Shown: positions 1 through 11,600, counted from the stretch's first letter. The stretch: DNA of 64,000 bases from Trifolium pratense (GCF_020283565.1 NC_060061.1:39903362-39967361); one strand, 5' to 3'. The notes: generated by a model from the sequence alone, not told the origin. Numbers and translations are program-made.

Positions 1-11
1 ACAAGGTCATA

Positions 12-2111
12 TCATTCACTGGGAGGTACATAGGGAACAAGCTTTCCATCAATAATCTGGTTCATCGCATCAGCTTCAGCTAGGCGCTTGGCGTCGAGGT
101 CTGGGAAAAGAAGCTTGACTTGCTCAAGGGCATAGGCGAAGCCTTCCTCGTACTGGTTGACAGCATACAGTTGAAGCTCCTTCACGTCAGTTTCCAACCT
201 CTCCTTCTCTTCGCCCAAGGTCCCCACGGAGAACACCGCTGCGTCTTTCTCTTTAGAAAGCTTAGAAATCATCTCATCTTGAGCAGCAGCATTCTCTTTC
301 AGCTTGGTCTCGGAGGCGGCATAACTTTCCTTCACCTTCGCCAGCTTATCCTCATATTCCTTCTTCAACCTCTCAGCCTCGCCCTCCTGGCTATCCTTCA
401 GCTTCCTGATATCCTCCTCCAGCTTGGTCTTGGTCTCGGAATATTTCTTCTCAATGTCAGCAAGATGGTCATCAACGACTTTCACCTTCCGTTTCGCCTC
501 TTGGACCTCCTGCTCCTGCCGATTCGTCAACAAATAGTTGAGAAGAGTACCTTTTACCTCATACTCCAAGGCTTTTCTCCTCAAGTCTTCAGTAGGAGTG
601 CTAGTAAATCGGGTCATATCGCCAACCATAGTCACCCCCCTCTCAATAAACTCGAGGGGATCGAAGGAAGCCCAAGAAAGAGAAGCAGCGGCTTCGGTAT
701 CTTCAGATGAAGGCTGAGTAGAACTGGAAGCTTTGCCTTTGCCTTTGTCAGCATCTCCAGCTGGTTGGATAGTCTTCTCAGTTTTTTGTTTTTTAGGTGG
801 CGGGACGACACCCTCTTTAGCAGCAGCCTTTCCTGGAATCTCAACAGGGATGCGCCCGTCATGCTTTCTCTTGCTCCGTCCCTCTTTAACTCCAGCCTCC
901 TCCACTTGTAGCTGCTTCAGAGGATCGGCAACGCCAGCAGCAGGATTGTCTTTTTGTTGACGAGCTTTCGCCAAGAACGCCAGTCTTTCTTCATTCGAAA
1001 TGGTCCTCATTCTTTCTGAAAAATAAAGGAATCAGAAAAACACAGGTTAGTAATAAGGCGAGATCAACATTAAAATAAAAAGAAATATGCATACATGCCA
1101 AGTTCATCACTTACGTAAATACTCTGTCAAAGCTTCGCTATTACCCTCACATCTAAGGATATCAGCAGTGTCCATAAGAGCAAAAGAATCAAGAAAGTGG
1201 ACAATGTCCTGCTCAAAGTCACTCAAAGTCTCAAAGATGGTTCCCTTTATAAGCCTAGGGTTGTCAGTCCAGTAGAAAGGGAACAAGGGATCTCCTATCT
1301 CATCATACATTAGATCGGGAAGTTGGTCGCTACTGCGAACCCTAAAGAAGGAGTCCTTGAAGCCTTTGAAGTTGGAGGCATACAGACTCATGAGGCGATG
1401 ATTGGGTTGACTACTAAGAGAAACCATAGTCTGGGGTTTTAGGTTCTTGATATGGTAAAAACAGAAGAAAACACCAATCGAGGGTACCAGTTCAAAACCT
1501 AGGCACATCACCTCGAAGGCTTTTACGAAGGCCCAGCTGTTAGGATGAAGTTGAGTGGGGGCGACATTAAGAACCCTCAACATCTCCGCCTCGAAAGAAG
1601 TAAAAGGAAGCCAGAGGTTTAGAGGTTGGATCACGCCAGTGTAGAGGTAAAAGTAATCCGGCGGGGTGCCGTTCTTAAAAAAGACAAACTCATCTTCTCG
1701 GACAGGCTCAGTGATGATAGACTCCTCATGTCTGGACTCTGTAAGCCTGACGGCTTTCCTAAAGCTCATCACCATCTCCGCACTAGTGTATTTTGAAGGA
1801 ACCTCCATGGTGACGGGAGTATAGCCAGCAACCACCAAATCTCGGCAAGGGTTTTTCCGCTTTCCTGTGAAAGAGGAAGGGGAAATTATGACACAATCAC
1901 TATCACTACCGCTACTACTATCGCTATCACTGTCACTATCGCTACTGCTTCCAACATCAAAACCCCACAACTCCGAATAAAATCCCCGGCTATTAAGAAC
2001 GCCGTTTGCCCTAGTATAATGGGCGCGAACTTGTCGCGCCCACTCAAAGTAACCAGGAGAAGAGGCCGAGATTCTCCCCTCATTCTCATCTAACTCCCTC
2101 AGGATAACCAT
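12..2111 (-). CDS. Antisense retroelement ORF, spliced, 666 aa, PF04195-like domain plus coiled coil
   Basis: Two minus-strand ORFs join across a 99-bp intron at 1016-1114. The donor is GTAAGT (1114-1109); the acceptor is TTTTCAG ending at 1016. The reading frame is kept (332 codons, a split Gln codon, Arg, then 332 more residues). Exon 1 has an acidic Ser/Asp run at about residues 54-72 and then a region rich in Trp, Phe and Pro (about 110-270). That region resembles the 'putative gypsy type transposon' / plant-mobile-domain family carried by plant LTR elements. Exon 2 is Lys/Glu-rich and predicts a long coiled coil at about residues 480-630. Function is unknown. A TATA-like box lies about 270 bp upstream of the ATG. 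It could also be read as two separate genes, but the in-frame splice argues against that. Confidence 0.6.
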
Positions 2112-2378
2112 TCTCTAAACCTATGAATTAGGGTTTTCCTCCTTTGAGCGAAACTAAATCAAGAAAAAGAATAAAGGTACGAAATAAAATACCTTACGGG
2201 TAACACTTCAAAGCCGAGAGAAACGGACGTCTTTAAAGGAAAACGATTGAGAAGCCCTACCGAAGGTTGAAGAGGAAGAAATGAAGCTATACCGAAGTTA
2301 CGAAAAGAAAGACAAGTAGGTAGAACTAGGTTAGAAGTTGCAAAAGGAATGGAAGGAAGGAAAAGAGCAAAAACTCCC

Positions 2379-2387
2379 TATTTATAA
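2379..2387 (-). promoter_or_regulatory. TATA-like box for the 666-aa antisense ORF
   Basis: The minus strand reads TTATAAATA here, about 270 bp upstream of the ATG at 2111. The position is plausible for a promoter with a long 5' leader. No transcript evidence is available. Confidence 0.35.
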
Positions 2388-2789
2388 ACCTCAGTCCTAA
2401 CGTCGATTCGAAGTTATAAGGTTCGAACAAGTAGTGTCATACGAGTCGTCGGATCAAGTACGTGTCAAAGCGCACATCCCAAGAGTAAATCATTGAAGAT
2501 TTATCGTCAGATGTTTAATTACAACGCCTATAGGCGAGACGACTAACTATAACGCCTTTAAAGGGAGGGCCACGCCAGGACAAATTATCTCGCCGAAAAA
2601 GTTTGATTCGCCCGTGGGGCGCGGCGAAGACATCCAAAACAACGCCCAACGAGAAGAAGCCAAAAAATCAAGAAAAAATAAAAGTAATGCATTCTACTCA
2701 AAGCAAGAAAGAAAATCTTTATTATTAGCAGCAAATAAAAAGTACAACGAGAAGAAACCAAGGCTACATGGAAAAATCCTAAAATCCTA

Positions 2790-3107
2790 TCAATCAGACT
2801 CCGAATCCTTCTGCACAGGCTCAGGGAAAGTCATCTTGGATTCCACGGTGACCCGGGACCCCTCTTCCTCACTTGACGAAGAAGCACGAAGCTCAGGAGG
2901 AACATAGGTCTCCAGAAACGAAACGTAATCCTCATCGCCACTACCAGAATCGGAGGTATCCGAGGAAAGAACGATAACCTCCGCCTTTTTGACATCCTTA
3001 GACCTTCGGGAGCGAGTGGAGTTAGAAGTAGATACCTCTACCCTTTTCTTCCTTCCCTGAGGTTGAGACTTTTCCGCGGCAGGTATTTTGGCATTTTTCT
3101 TTTCCAT
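2790..3107 (-). CDS. Antisense small ORF, 105 aa, charged and Ser-rich
   Basis: I do not recognise a family. The N-terminal 45 residues are Lys/Arg-rich and could serve as a nuclear localisation signal. The rest is Ser/Asp/Glu-rich, with acidic clusters at about residues 50-60 and 76-85. A TATA-like box (minus strand TATAAATA, 3155-3162) lies about 50 bp upstream of the ATG, and AATAAAG-type signals occur on the minus strand about 70-90 bp past the stop. It sits between two other antisense ORFs in the same element. Low sequence complexity makes the coding call uncertain. Confidence 0.4.
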   Translation of the reverse strand: MEKKNAKIPAAEKSQPQGRKKRVEVSTSNSTRSRRSKDVKKAEVIVLSSDTSDSGSGDEDYVSFLETYVPPELRASSSSEEEGSRVTVESKMTFPEPVQKDSESD

Positions 3108-3154
3108 TGAGAGGATTCAAAACAAGTTAATAGAAATTCGAGTTTATCAGGGGA

Positions 3155-3162
3155 TATTTATA
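3155..3162 (-). promoter_or_regulatory. TATA-like box for the 105-aa antisense ORF
   Basis: The minus strand reads TATAAATA, ending 48 bp before the ATG at 3107. Confidence 0.35.
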
Positions 3163-3488
3163 GTCAACCTTAACATCGTTATTAACGGTAGTAATAAATG
3201 CTTGGACGGTTACAACCACCAAGTTTTGATTGTCTCGAAAAATGTCATTTTTACGTTTCCAAGAAGTCAAAGTTTGACCCGTTTTAGCTATCAAAGATTG
3301 CAAAGAAAGGCGGTACTAAAGCGAACAAAAGAGCAACACATAAGGAAAGGAAATTGCTTAATACTCATAAAGAAAATACAAGGAAGCAAAGAAACAGAAT
3401 GAAAATAACAAAGATCCCAAAATACGGAAGCAGATTACAAACACTGAAAAGAAAAGCACAAAACGGAAAGATGAAGAAACAAAAGACT

Positions 3489-4133
3489 TCATGGCATGGT
3501 AGAGCTCCCCAATTCACCAGCATCGGTAACGGCGATACGGTGCATTTCCTCCAATGCCCGTTTCACCCTCTTCGCCTTCACCATATTCTCGTCAATGGGC
3601 TTCAGATCCTCTCTTAGTTCGCTTTGTTTGTCCAGAAGGTCCACCAAAGAATGGCGCCGAGTAATCAACTTAGCAATGTCATCCCTAATCTCGCCTTGAA
3701 GAGCCCTCTTCCTCTTCACCAGCGGCTTCATCTCCTTATTCAGCATCGCCAGACGATCATCCACTCTGCGCTCCTCATTGAAGCATATCCCCAAGATTTC
3801 CTCCTGCACACCCATAGTCTCTTTCGTAATTTCTATCTGACTGTCAACAGCTTCCGTGACTTCGGCGTGGCACTCCTTCACATTTTCCACAGCGATCACA
3901 AAGGATGCACTATCCTTCAGTTCCTTCTCCAGACGCAGCACACTGTCAAGAAAACGTTTCTCTTCCTTGGTCAACCTCCAGCAATAATCGTTAAGTTCTT
4001 TGACAAACTCCGAGAATTCACCAAAATCGTCCATTAAGTCCTCCGTACTCAGGTTCAACATACGGCGGAGTCGTTTAATGACGGGGGAAGCAGGAGACTG
4101 ACCACATTCAAAGGGAAGGCTTTTAGGAGACAT
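3489..4133 (-). CDS. Antisense ORF, 214 aa, coiled-coil protein
   Basis: Family not recognised. The protein is Glu/Lys/Leu-rich with heptad-like spacing over about residues 40-200, which predicts a long alpha-helical coiled coil; Cys is rare and no catalytic motif is visible. It starts MSPKS and ends STMP. A TATA-like box (4201-4210, minus) lies 68 bp upstream of the ATG. It is the outermost of three antisense ORFs in this LTR element and lies about 260 bp inside the 3' LTR. Structural or RNA/protein-binding roles are possible, but nothing in the sequence decides. Confidence 0.45.
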   Translation of the reverse strand: MSPKSLPFECGQSPASPVIKRLRRMLNLSTEDLMDDFGEFSEFVKELNDYCWRLTKEEKRFLDSVLRLEKELKDSASFVIAVENVKECHAEVTEAVDSQIEITKETMGVQEEILGICFNEERRVDDRLAMLNKEMKPLVKRKRALQGEIRDDIAKLITRRHSLVDLLDKQSELREDLKPIDENMVKAKRVKRALEEMHRIAVTDAGELGSSTMP

Positions 4134-4200
4134 ACTGCAGAGGAAAAACTTTCAAGAGAGCAGGTGAGAATGTGGCGAGTTGATTCTATCAAATGCTCCA

Positions 4201-4210
4201 TTTTATAAAG
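4201..4210 (-). promoter_or_regulatory. TATA-like box for the 214-aa antisense ORF
   Basis: The minus strand reads CTTTATAAAA, ending 68 bp before the ATG at 4133. Confidence 0.35.
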
Positions 4211-4394
4211 AAAATATCCCATCGTGGTATCCGTGAATGGAGAAGCGGTTGATAGATATGGTCTAGGAGTACAAGAACGTGCGCCAGAAAGTGGGGAGGA
4301 ACGTGATGAAATTCTTCCCGCGCTACAGGTTTTAGAGGGAAAATTCGAACCCTACTCAAGCACTTCATTCCTTTGGACCTCGTGCTTGGGGGGC

Positions 4395-4962
4395 TGTGGA
4401 CTGGGCAATGGGTTTGAGAGAATATCCAGTAAGCCCAATTAGAGTAAAAAGAATGATAAGCCCAAATCAACTAAGTCCTAGAGCGTCCAATAGGCGATTA
4501 GAAGCTAAGGCGTGACTGGCAACCCTAAAGCAACGCCAAAAAGGGTGGATTCAGTGCTACTGTAAATATCTTCTCCTTCCTGGTATCAACCGCTAACTTA
4601 AGAAAGAAGAAATAAACTTCTAGTAACTGCCATAGCTTGGAGACCAAGGTTCTCATCCCTACTTTCACGCTGCACCACCGAAGAAGATGCTAAGGACCGG
4701 ATTTATAGGAACCCTAGCTTGGAGAAGAAGACTTTAGTGGTCTATAAATAGTTTCATATTTTCATCTATAAAGGGATCGAATTCTGACTTATTAAACTCC
4801 CAGGGTTGTTGGGATTGAACTGAGTGTAATCACACCATTTGATCAATAATACAAACCCCCTTGTTTTTTACCAGAACAAGGAGAGACCCCACTGCGGAAT
4901 AGATTAATCGCCTGAAGCGAATCTGATAAACAATTAGCCTTCCTGTAACCATTCTCCCAACA
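4395..4962 (+). repeat. 3' LTR of the Tat-like element
   Basis: This 568-bp segment starts TGTGGA just after a polypurine run (4385-4394) and ends CCCAACA. A TATA box (CTATAAATAG, about 4742-4751) lies in the middle, where an LTR promoter is expected. The partner LTR is outside the window, so the left boundary is inferred from the PPT only. Confidence 0.5.
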
Positions 4963-5440
4963 GATTGTTAAACCATCAGCAAATCCATTATTTCAGCGAA
5001 AAGAATGCTTTTAATTGACGATTTACCATAAAATCCTGACATGAATTCACCGTTATGGTTTCGCAGGAGACCACCATAGCCTGCAGAGTTTAAAGAATCC
5101 AACAAGCTCCCGTCCACATTAAGGCATATCGTTCCTTCCATAGGCCTAGCCCACGTCACGAAATGAGGAATAGACGCTAGAGTCTCTGCTGTTTGTGTAG
5201 AGCCAAACGCAGCGGAACAAGCTTGCCGCAAAGAATCTATTTTTATTACACTTGTAATAACACTTTTGTTTGTGGTTGTCAAAAACGAACTCATTTCTTG
5301 CACACCAAATCACCCACATAATGATAAAGAAGATTCTACTATGCTTCATGCCCTGCTTCTTATACCAAGTGAAATTGTCAACATCTTGGGAAGAGTTGGG
5401 GATAACATGTAAACCATAAGCTCGCCAAACACTAGCTGCA
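4963..5440 (-). pseudogene. LINE remnant: zinc-binding RT tail and RNase H domain, broken
   Basis: Read on the minus strand, about 5440 to 5260 gives the Trp-rich zf-RVT-like segment (FFIIMWVIWCARNEF). After a frameshift near 5270 there follows an RNase H-like segment with LNVDGSLLDSLNSAGYGGLL, as in the ORF2 C-terminus of plant L1-type LINEs. The reading is cut at 4962 by insertion of the Tat-like LTR element and near 5440 by a short foreign repeat. Non-functional. Confidence 0.75.
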
Positions 5441-5511
5441 TCCAGGGACGGAGTCAGAAATTTAGCTTAAGGGGGCCGAGTTTAAAAATATAAGTTAGTA
5501 AAAAAAAACTA

Positions 5512-5945
5512 ACTTGAACTTCACCAGAGTGTCTTTCAAGAAGTTCCAATTAACACGATCATATGCCTTATCCAGATCCAATTTGAAAACCATATGACCT
5601 TTTTTCTTTTTGATTTCCTCATAAATTGCAGTACTTCTTGTAATACAATTGCATTATCCTTGGTACTTCTGCCAGGATAAAACTATTTTGGAGCAGGCTG
5701 ACAATACCATCCAAGAAAGGTCTTAGTCTAGACACGATAATCTTGGATATCAATTTATAGGAGATATTACATAAACTAATCGGTCTAAAATCCTTAAATG
5801 TGTTATGGCTGTCTCCCTTCGGAATTAACACAATAAGAGCTTCACACACTTGAGGATCATAAGTACCTGTAGCAAAGGCAAGCTTAACAAAATTCCAAAG
5901 GTCATCGCCCACTATTTCCCAAAAAAGTTTGAAGAAGATAGGTTG
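5512..5945 (-). pseudogene. LINE reverse transcriptase fragment, broken
   Basis: The minus-strand reading gives the conserved plant LINE RT blocks: VLIPKGDSHNTFKDFRPISL, then SYKLISKIIVSRLRPFL, and after a frameshift FKLDLDKAYDRVNW, which carries the first catalytic Asp. It belongs to the same LINE remnant as 4963-5440, separated by a roughly 70-bp inserted repeat (5441-5511). The YxDD block and the endonuclease are absent. Confidence 0.8.
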
Positions 5946-6591
5946 AAATCCATCACGGTTCTCTAAATAGAGAATAAATAACTAATAATAATGAATTAGT
6001 TCAAATAGTAAAAATTATGATTTCATTAAAATTGTGGTCATGAATTTTATCTCTAATTTTTTGTATGAAAAAAAAAATTAATTGGTAATAAAATTTTCGT
6101 AAATAAAATATAATTTTTTTTTTGTACAAAAAATATACAATTTTATTAGATTTAATTTATTGAAAATAGTAAATCAATTTTTGAATAAATCCATATTAGA
6201 CGGTTTGCTACTGTACGATGTAATAATAGTCCTTCCATATATTCTTCAAAAAAATAGTCCTTCCATATTCGTTAACTAGAAGATGTGACATGCACATGCA
6301 CTCATGACCACGCACGGGAAACCCAACCCCACTTTGGTACGGAGTATATAGCAAGAGAAACAATGATAAATTGACATGTATCATAAAAAAGTTATATATG
6401 TTTTTTAAGTATTACTCTCACTTTCCCAAATCTTTTAGCCTTTTTAGCTTTTTAATTTTTTCTCAAAATTTTGGTTTTTTTAAGAAATTGATGCATATTT
6501 AGTGATACTTTACCATTTGTACCCTTACAAAATTAAAACATTAATTAAATATATTTTATCTTTCTTAATAAAGTAAGGGAAAAAATAACTT
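5946..6591. other. AT-rich non-coding stretch
   Basis: No gene is seen. The sequence is very AT-rich with homopolymer runs. The far edge of a degenerate Stowaway-like MITE may start near 6410; its other end (GACGGAGGGAGTA, about 6840-6853) lies beyond the element at 6592-6776. Confidence 0.5.
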
Positions 6592-6776
6592 GGAAAATGC
6601 TAAACAGTGCCCCCGGGGCACTGGTTAAGCATCTTAAAATAGAAATTATGTCTCGAAATACGTGCATTCAATACCTCAAAAGTACAAAAAGTTATCTTTT
6701 CAATATAAATTTTATTTTTCATTTCCTTTTTAGGTATGCTTAACAAGTGCCCCGGGGGCACTGTTTAGCATGACCC
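6592..6776. mobile_element. Mutator-like MITE, 185 bp
   Basis: The terminal inverted repeats are about 40 bp, with the core ATGCTAAACAGTGCCCC and a GC-rich block (GCCCCCGGGGC). The element is flanked by a perfect 9-bp duplication AAATAACTT (6583-6591 and 6777-6785), which points to the Mutator superfamily. A decayed relative lies at about 40242-40440. Confidence 0.75.
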
Positions 6777-6987
6777 AAATAACTTTACTTATCATTTCTT
6801 AATCTTCGTGCAAAACTCCAAAAAAAACTAAAGTTTTGAGACGGAGGGAGTAGTACTCTACTACCAAGCATCAACATAAGAATCTTCATGCAAAACTCCT
6901 TCAAAATGTTATTAGAGATTCAATCCAGCATCGTAGCTAGTGAGAACACAATATATGTAGTATACAACACATTGAACACACCATGTT

Positions 6988-7370
6988 GGGCTCTGTTTGG
7001 TAACACAAATAAGCTAGCTTATAGCTTATTATATGAGCTTATAAGTTTGTTTCAAAAAATTAGAGGTGTTTGGTAACAAGCTTTTTGTACTAGCTCATAG
7101 CTTTTTTTCAGATGCTATTTCAAGTAGCATTTGAGCTTATAGCTTATAGCTTTTTACACTTTATTCCATTTTTACCCTTTAATTTAATAACTACCCACTC
7201 TAAAAAATAAACTACCCACTATCAATTATGTAATTTTATATTTAATAACCTCTTTAAAAGCTAATTTTACCAAACACTTTAATTTCAATAAGCTATCTTT
7301 TCAGCTATCAGCTATCAGCTAGCTTTTCAGCTATCAGCTAGCTTATAGCTTATTTTTACCAAATAGACCC
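6988..7370. mobile_element. MITE with GGGYCTNTTTGGTAA ends, copy 1
   Basis: The ends are inverted repeats (GGGCTCTGTTTGGTAA and, reversed, GGGTCTATTTGGTAA). The interior is built from repeated AGCTTATAGCTT / CAGCTATCAGCTAG units. A related copy lies at 25846-26225. TTG occurs at both flanks, a possible 3-bp TSD; the superfamily is not settled. Confidence 0.6.
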
Positions 7371-7570
7371 TTGGTCACTAAATTCTAGCTAGAGAATACA
7401 TGCCACAGTAAGTCAGTAACTACATATGCATCTTTAACAAATCACGGATACATTGAAATAACTAGTCAACTAACAATTTGCCATTAATAAAACATAATAC
7501 ATTAAAATTGCATATAATTACATGACATGATTTTAAAATAAAGTTCAAAATGTGGATATATCATATATGT

Positions 7571-8555
7571 TGTTGGGTTTTGTGTTTGGCTACATTTTGT
7601 AAAATCCAACTTTGCCAGATGCTGGACAAAGATGCTGCAGCATCCTCGTACAGCATCCTGATGCTCTGTTTTAAGTGCAGAATTTTTTCTGTCAATCTCG
7701 TTCAAGATTTGCTTCAAATATTAATTCCAGCACGTGTGTATATGCAAGACGAGACTTACTGCACAAGAATTGTCCAAGTCGGCCTAAGGAAAGTTATTAA
7801 AAACAAAAATATAATTATATTATATTTTTGTTCGTTTTTTTTGTTTGGTACAACACAAAACATATTTTCAATTTTAATCTAGGTTTGGCCGCAGCTGCTG
7901 CAAGGGTTTTTGTCTGCAAACCTAACTTGGACATCAAGACATTGAAGACTATAAATATGTGAAGCCTCAAGCTATTTTTTTTATGTATTTTCTAAACCGT
8001 GTATTACTAAAGCGTGAGTTTTTTTTAAGGTTTAGTGTGTTCTTTTTGTCAGCCTTTCTTGTGTCAATTTGATGCAAGTTTAGGACTGTGTTTTGGTTGT
8101 TAATTGTAAGCTGCTCCTAAGCTTTGAAGCACGGAGTTAGCGTGTGTGATTCACTCATAAGCTTTTAAGCAAGAGTGTGGTCTAGTTTTTAGGAGAGTGT
8201 CTCCATCCTGATTATTATTATTGACAGCAACATGGTATGTGTTGTTAGAGGGAATTTGGGACGGGGTCTCATTATCTAAGAGGTTCTTAGGTAGGATTGC
8301 ACGGGTAGTGTCTAGGTGATAAGTCAAGTACCGGGTGTTGGTCGAGGGCTTTGAACTAGAGCTATTATAGTGGATTCATTCCTGGATTGGTATCCCCCAG
8401 AGTAGGTGACGTTGCACTGAACTGGGTTAACAATTATCTGCGTTATTTATTGTTCTGCAATTTATTTATTTATTTACTGTGTTCTGCGACTGTCTTGCTG
8501 CAACATATGCTATAGCATCCTGTGCAGCATTGTGTTCACTGCGTGCCAGATTTCA
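7571..8555 (+). repeat. 5' LTR of the Sirevirus element
   Basis: 985 bp, TGTTGGG...TTTCA. Several short 'GATGCTGCAGCATCCT'-like palindromes occur inside. The ORFs visible here (for example 7550-7882) are chance readings and recur in the 3' LTR. Confidence 0.95.
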
Positions 8556-8557
8556 AT

Positions 8558-8569
8558 TGGCATCAGAGC
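8558..8569 (+). other. Primer-binding site (initiator tRNA-Met)
   Basis: TGGCATCAGAGC starts 2 nt after the 5' LTR. It differs by one base from the usual TGGTATCAGAGC complementary to the plant initiator tRNA-Met 3' end. Confidence 0.85.
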
Positions 8570-8607
8570 AGGCACCCTTTCTGGTTATAGGGTGAGCTCC
8601 AGGGAGA

Positions 8608-11600
8608 ATGTCTGGCAACATGGACAAAGAAGGAGGGCTTGTAAGCAGACCACCGCTTCTCGTTGGTGTCTCCAACTATGATTATTGGAAATCACGCATG
8701 ATTGCTTTCCTAAAATCTATGGATAGCAAAACTTGGAAGGCTGTTCTGAAAGGATGGGACCCCCCTGTGGTCATGGACAAGGATGGAAAGCCAACACTTG
8801 AACTAAAAGCTGAGGAGGACTGGTCTAAAGAAGAAGATGAGCTTGCTTTGGGAAACTCAAAAGCATTATATGCATTATACAATGGGGTAGACAAACACAT
8901 TTTCAAACTGATCAAAAAATGTGTCTCAGCCAAGGAAGCATGGAAGATTCTTGAAACTGTTCATGAAGGTACTCCTCAGGTAAAAATGTCCAAATTACAG
9001 ATCCTTACTACTCAGTTTGAAAATTTACGTATGAAGGATGAGGAAACAATTCAAGATTTTCATATGACTATTCTAGATTATGATAATCAATTTGATGCTT
9101 TGGGGGAGAAAATTCCCGAAGAAAAGTTAGTAAGAAAATTGCTCAGATCTCTTCCAAAGAAATTTGATATGAAAGTCACAGCTATGGAAGAAGCCAAAAA
9201 CATATCTCAGATGAAGCTGGATGAACTGGTTGGATCACTCCAAACTTATGAAAGTGTTGTAGATGGAAGAAGTGAAAAGAAAAATAAGAGCATTGCTTTT
9301 TCATCCAAAAATGATGAAGAAGATCTAGAAGAGGATGAAGAATCTAATGAAAGTATCTCTGAAGCTATGGAGTTGCTGGGAAAACAGTTCAACAAAGTTC
9401 TAAAACAAATGGACAAAAGACCCAGACCAAATTCTAAGAATGATGCTCCAGGCACTATGCGCAGCATTGTGAATCAAGGAAAACCTAAGAGTGATGAAAG
9501 GTCAAGCTTAAACAAGAATATTCAATGTCACGAATGCGAGGGATATGGTCACATCAGACCTGAATGTCCAACATATCAGAAAAGAACGAAGAAAGGACTA
9601 ACTGTCAGTTGGTCTGATGATGATGACTCAGAAGATGATACAACATCTGTGACTGCCAAACATATCTCAGTCTTAACAGGTACTATTACATCTGATACAG
9701 AATCTTGTGATGGAGAGGTAACCTACGAAGAACTTGCTGATTCTTACAGAGAACTCTGCCTCAAGAGTGGAGAAATATGCAAAGTCATTGAGAAACAAAA
9801 GGTAACCATCAATCAATTGAAGGAAGAAAAATTTGAAAATATATCAAAGATGGATGAGCTCCAGAAGAAGGTAAATTATCTATCCTCTGATCTTGATGAA
9901 GCTAAGGAAGTCATTGAAAAATTAAATGCTGACATTTGGCGTTTGAGAAAATTCTCTGACATGCTGTATAAAGATGATGATCATCTTGATAAACTTCATA
10001 AAGCTGATGGTCAACTAGAAGAAATCTTAGAGAAAAATGTTCTAAAGCCTAAACATATTGGGCTTAGTTATGAGAATGTCAACAAACACAAAGGTTACAG
10101 CCCAGATCTCACGTACATGCATCCAAAAGAAACTCATAAGCGAAAGATGCCTCAACAGATGCTACAACATCATAAGCAGCATCCCTTGTCAAAGAACAAA
10201 AGAAAACATCACTCTTGGATATGTCACTACTGTGGCAGAAAAGGGCATATAAGACCTTTTTGTTACAAATTGTTTGGATACCCTAACAGGCATCATCAGC
10301 CTAAACTAGTTTCCACAACTGCCTCCACTCAACAAGAATGGAAACCTAAAGGTAAGAATGTGAAGACCAGTGATGATACTCAACTTGAGAAGAAGATTAC
10401 TGCTCTGATTGCTCACACATCACTTAGAGCTTCATCAAGGGAAGACTGGTATTTTGATAGTGGTTGTTCAAGACACATGACCGGAATTAGAAAATTTCTT
10501 GTTGATTTAAAGTCTTACTCAACTAGTTTTGTAACTTGTGGTAATGGTACTAAAGGAGAAATTGTTGGTATAGGGGAGCTCAACAGTAATAGCTTGCCTA
10601 AACTAAGCAATGTGTTGTTAGTAAAAGGATTGACTGCAAATTTAATAAGCATAAGTCAATTATGCGACCAAGGGATGAAGGTAAACTTCACCAAGTCTGA
10701 ATGTTTGGTTACAAATGATGAGGGTGAAATTTTGATGAGGGGTGTCAGATCAAAAGACAACTGCTACTTATGGGTTCCCCAAGAAGAGGCAAATGTGTCG
10801 ACATGCTTAATCATGAAAGAAGATGAAATAAAATTGTGGCACCAAAAACTTGGTCATCTCAACCTAAGAAGCATGAAGAAAGCTATACCTGAAGAAGCCA
10901 TCAAGGGCTTGCCAAATCTCAAGATCGAAGAAGGAAGCATTTGTGGTGAATGTCAAATTGGAAAACAAACCAAGAAGCCACATCCAAAGCTGCAGCATCT
11001 TACCACTACCAGAGTTCTTGAGCTTCTACACATGGATTTGATGGAACCTATGCAAACTGAAAGCTTAGGAGGAAAAAGGTATGCCTATGTTGTTGTAAAT
11101 GATTTCTCTAGATATACCTGGATAAATTTTATTGGAAATAAATCAGAGACCTTTGACGTATTCAAAGATCTATGTATTCTACTTCAAAGAGAGAAAAACA
11201 ATGTTGTGTTAAGGATCAGAAGTGATCATGGAAAGGAGTTTGAAAACTCTAGATTCTCTGACTTTTGTGCCTCTGAAGGCATCATCCATGAATTTTCATC
11301 TCTCATTACACCACAACAAAATGGTGTAGTAGAAAGAAAGAATAGAATTATACAAGAGTCTGCAAGAGTAATGTTACATGCAAAGAAACTCTCTCATGGT
11401 TTTTGGGCAGAAGCTATGAACACTGCTTGTCATATTCATAATGGTGTCACCTTGAGATCTGGAACTACATCTACTCTGTATGAATTGTGGAAAGGTAGAA
11501 AACCTACTGTTAAGTACTTTCATGTGTTTGGAAGTAAATGTTATATCTTGTCTGATAGAGAACCAAGAACTAAAATGGATCCTAAAAGTGATGAAGGCAT

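Larger units (their letters stand above)
1..4962 (+). mobile_element. 3' part of a Ty3/gypsy (Tat-like) LTR retrotransposon, left end outside window
   Basis: The right boundary is a CA at 4962, next to interrupted LINE sequence. A purine-rich tract ending in GGGGGG at 4388-4393 precedes a TG at 4395, so the element runs on the plus strand and 4395-4962 is its 3' LTR. The 4.4 kb upstream hold three ORFs, all antisense to the element. Tat-lineage gypsy elements are known for extra, often antisense, ORFs between pol and the 3' LTR, so the family call rests on this layout plus the resemblance of one ORF to 'putative gypsy type transposon' proteins (PF04195). No gag-pol lies in the window. The TSD cannot be checked because the left end is missing. 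Confidence 0.6.

Noticed and set aside
120..710. Plus-strand ORF of 196 aa
   Set aside because: It is the reverse reading of the coiled-coil exon (12-1015); Leu/Phe-rich composition is that of an antisense shadow.
7550..7882. 110-aa plus-strand ORF, nearly identical to 14748-15050
   Set aside because: It lies in the LTR and recurs because LTRs are copies; no protein family features.
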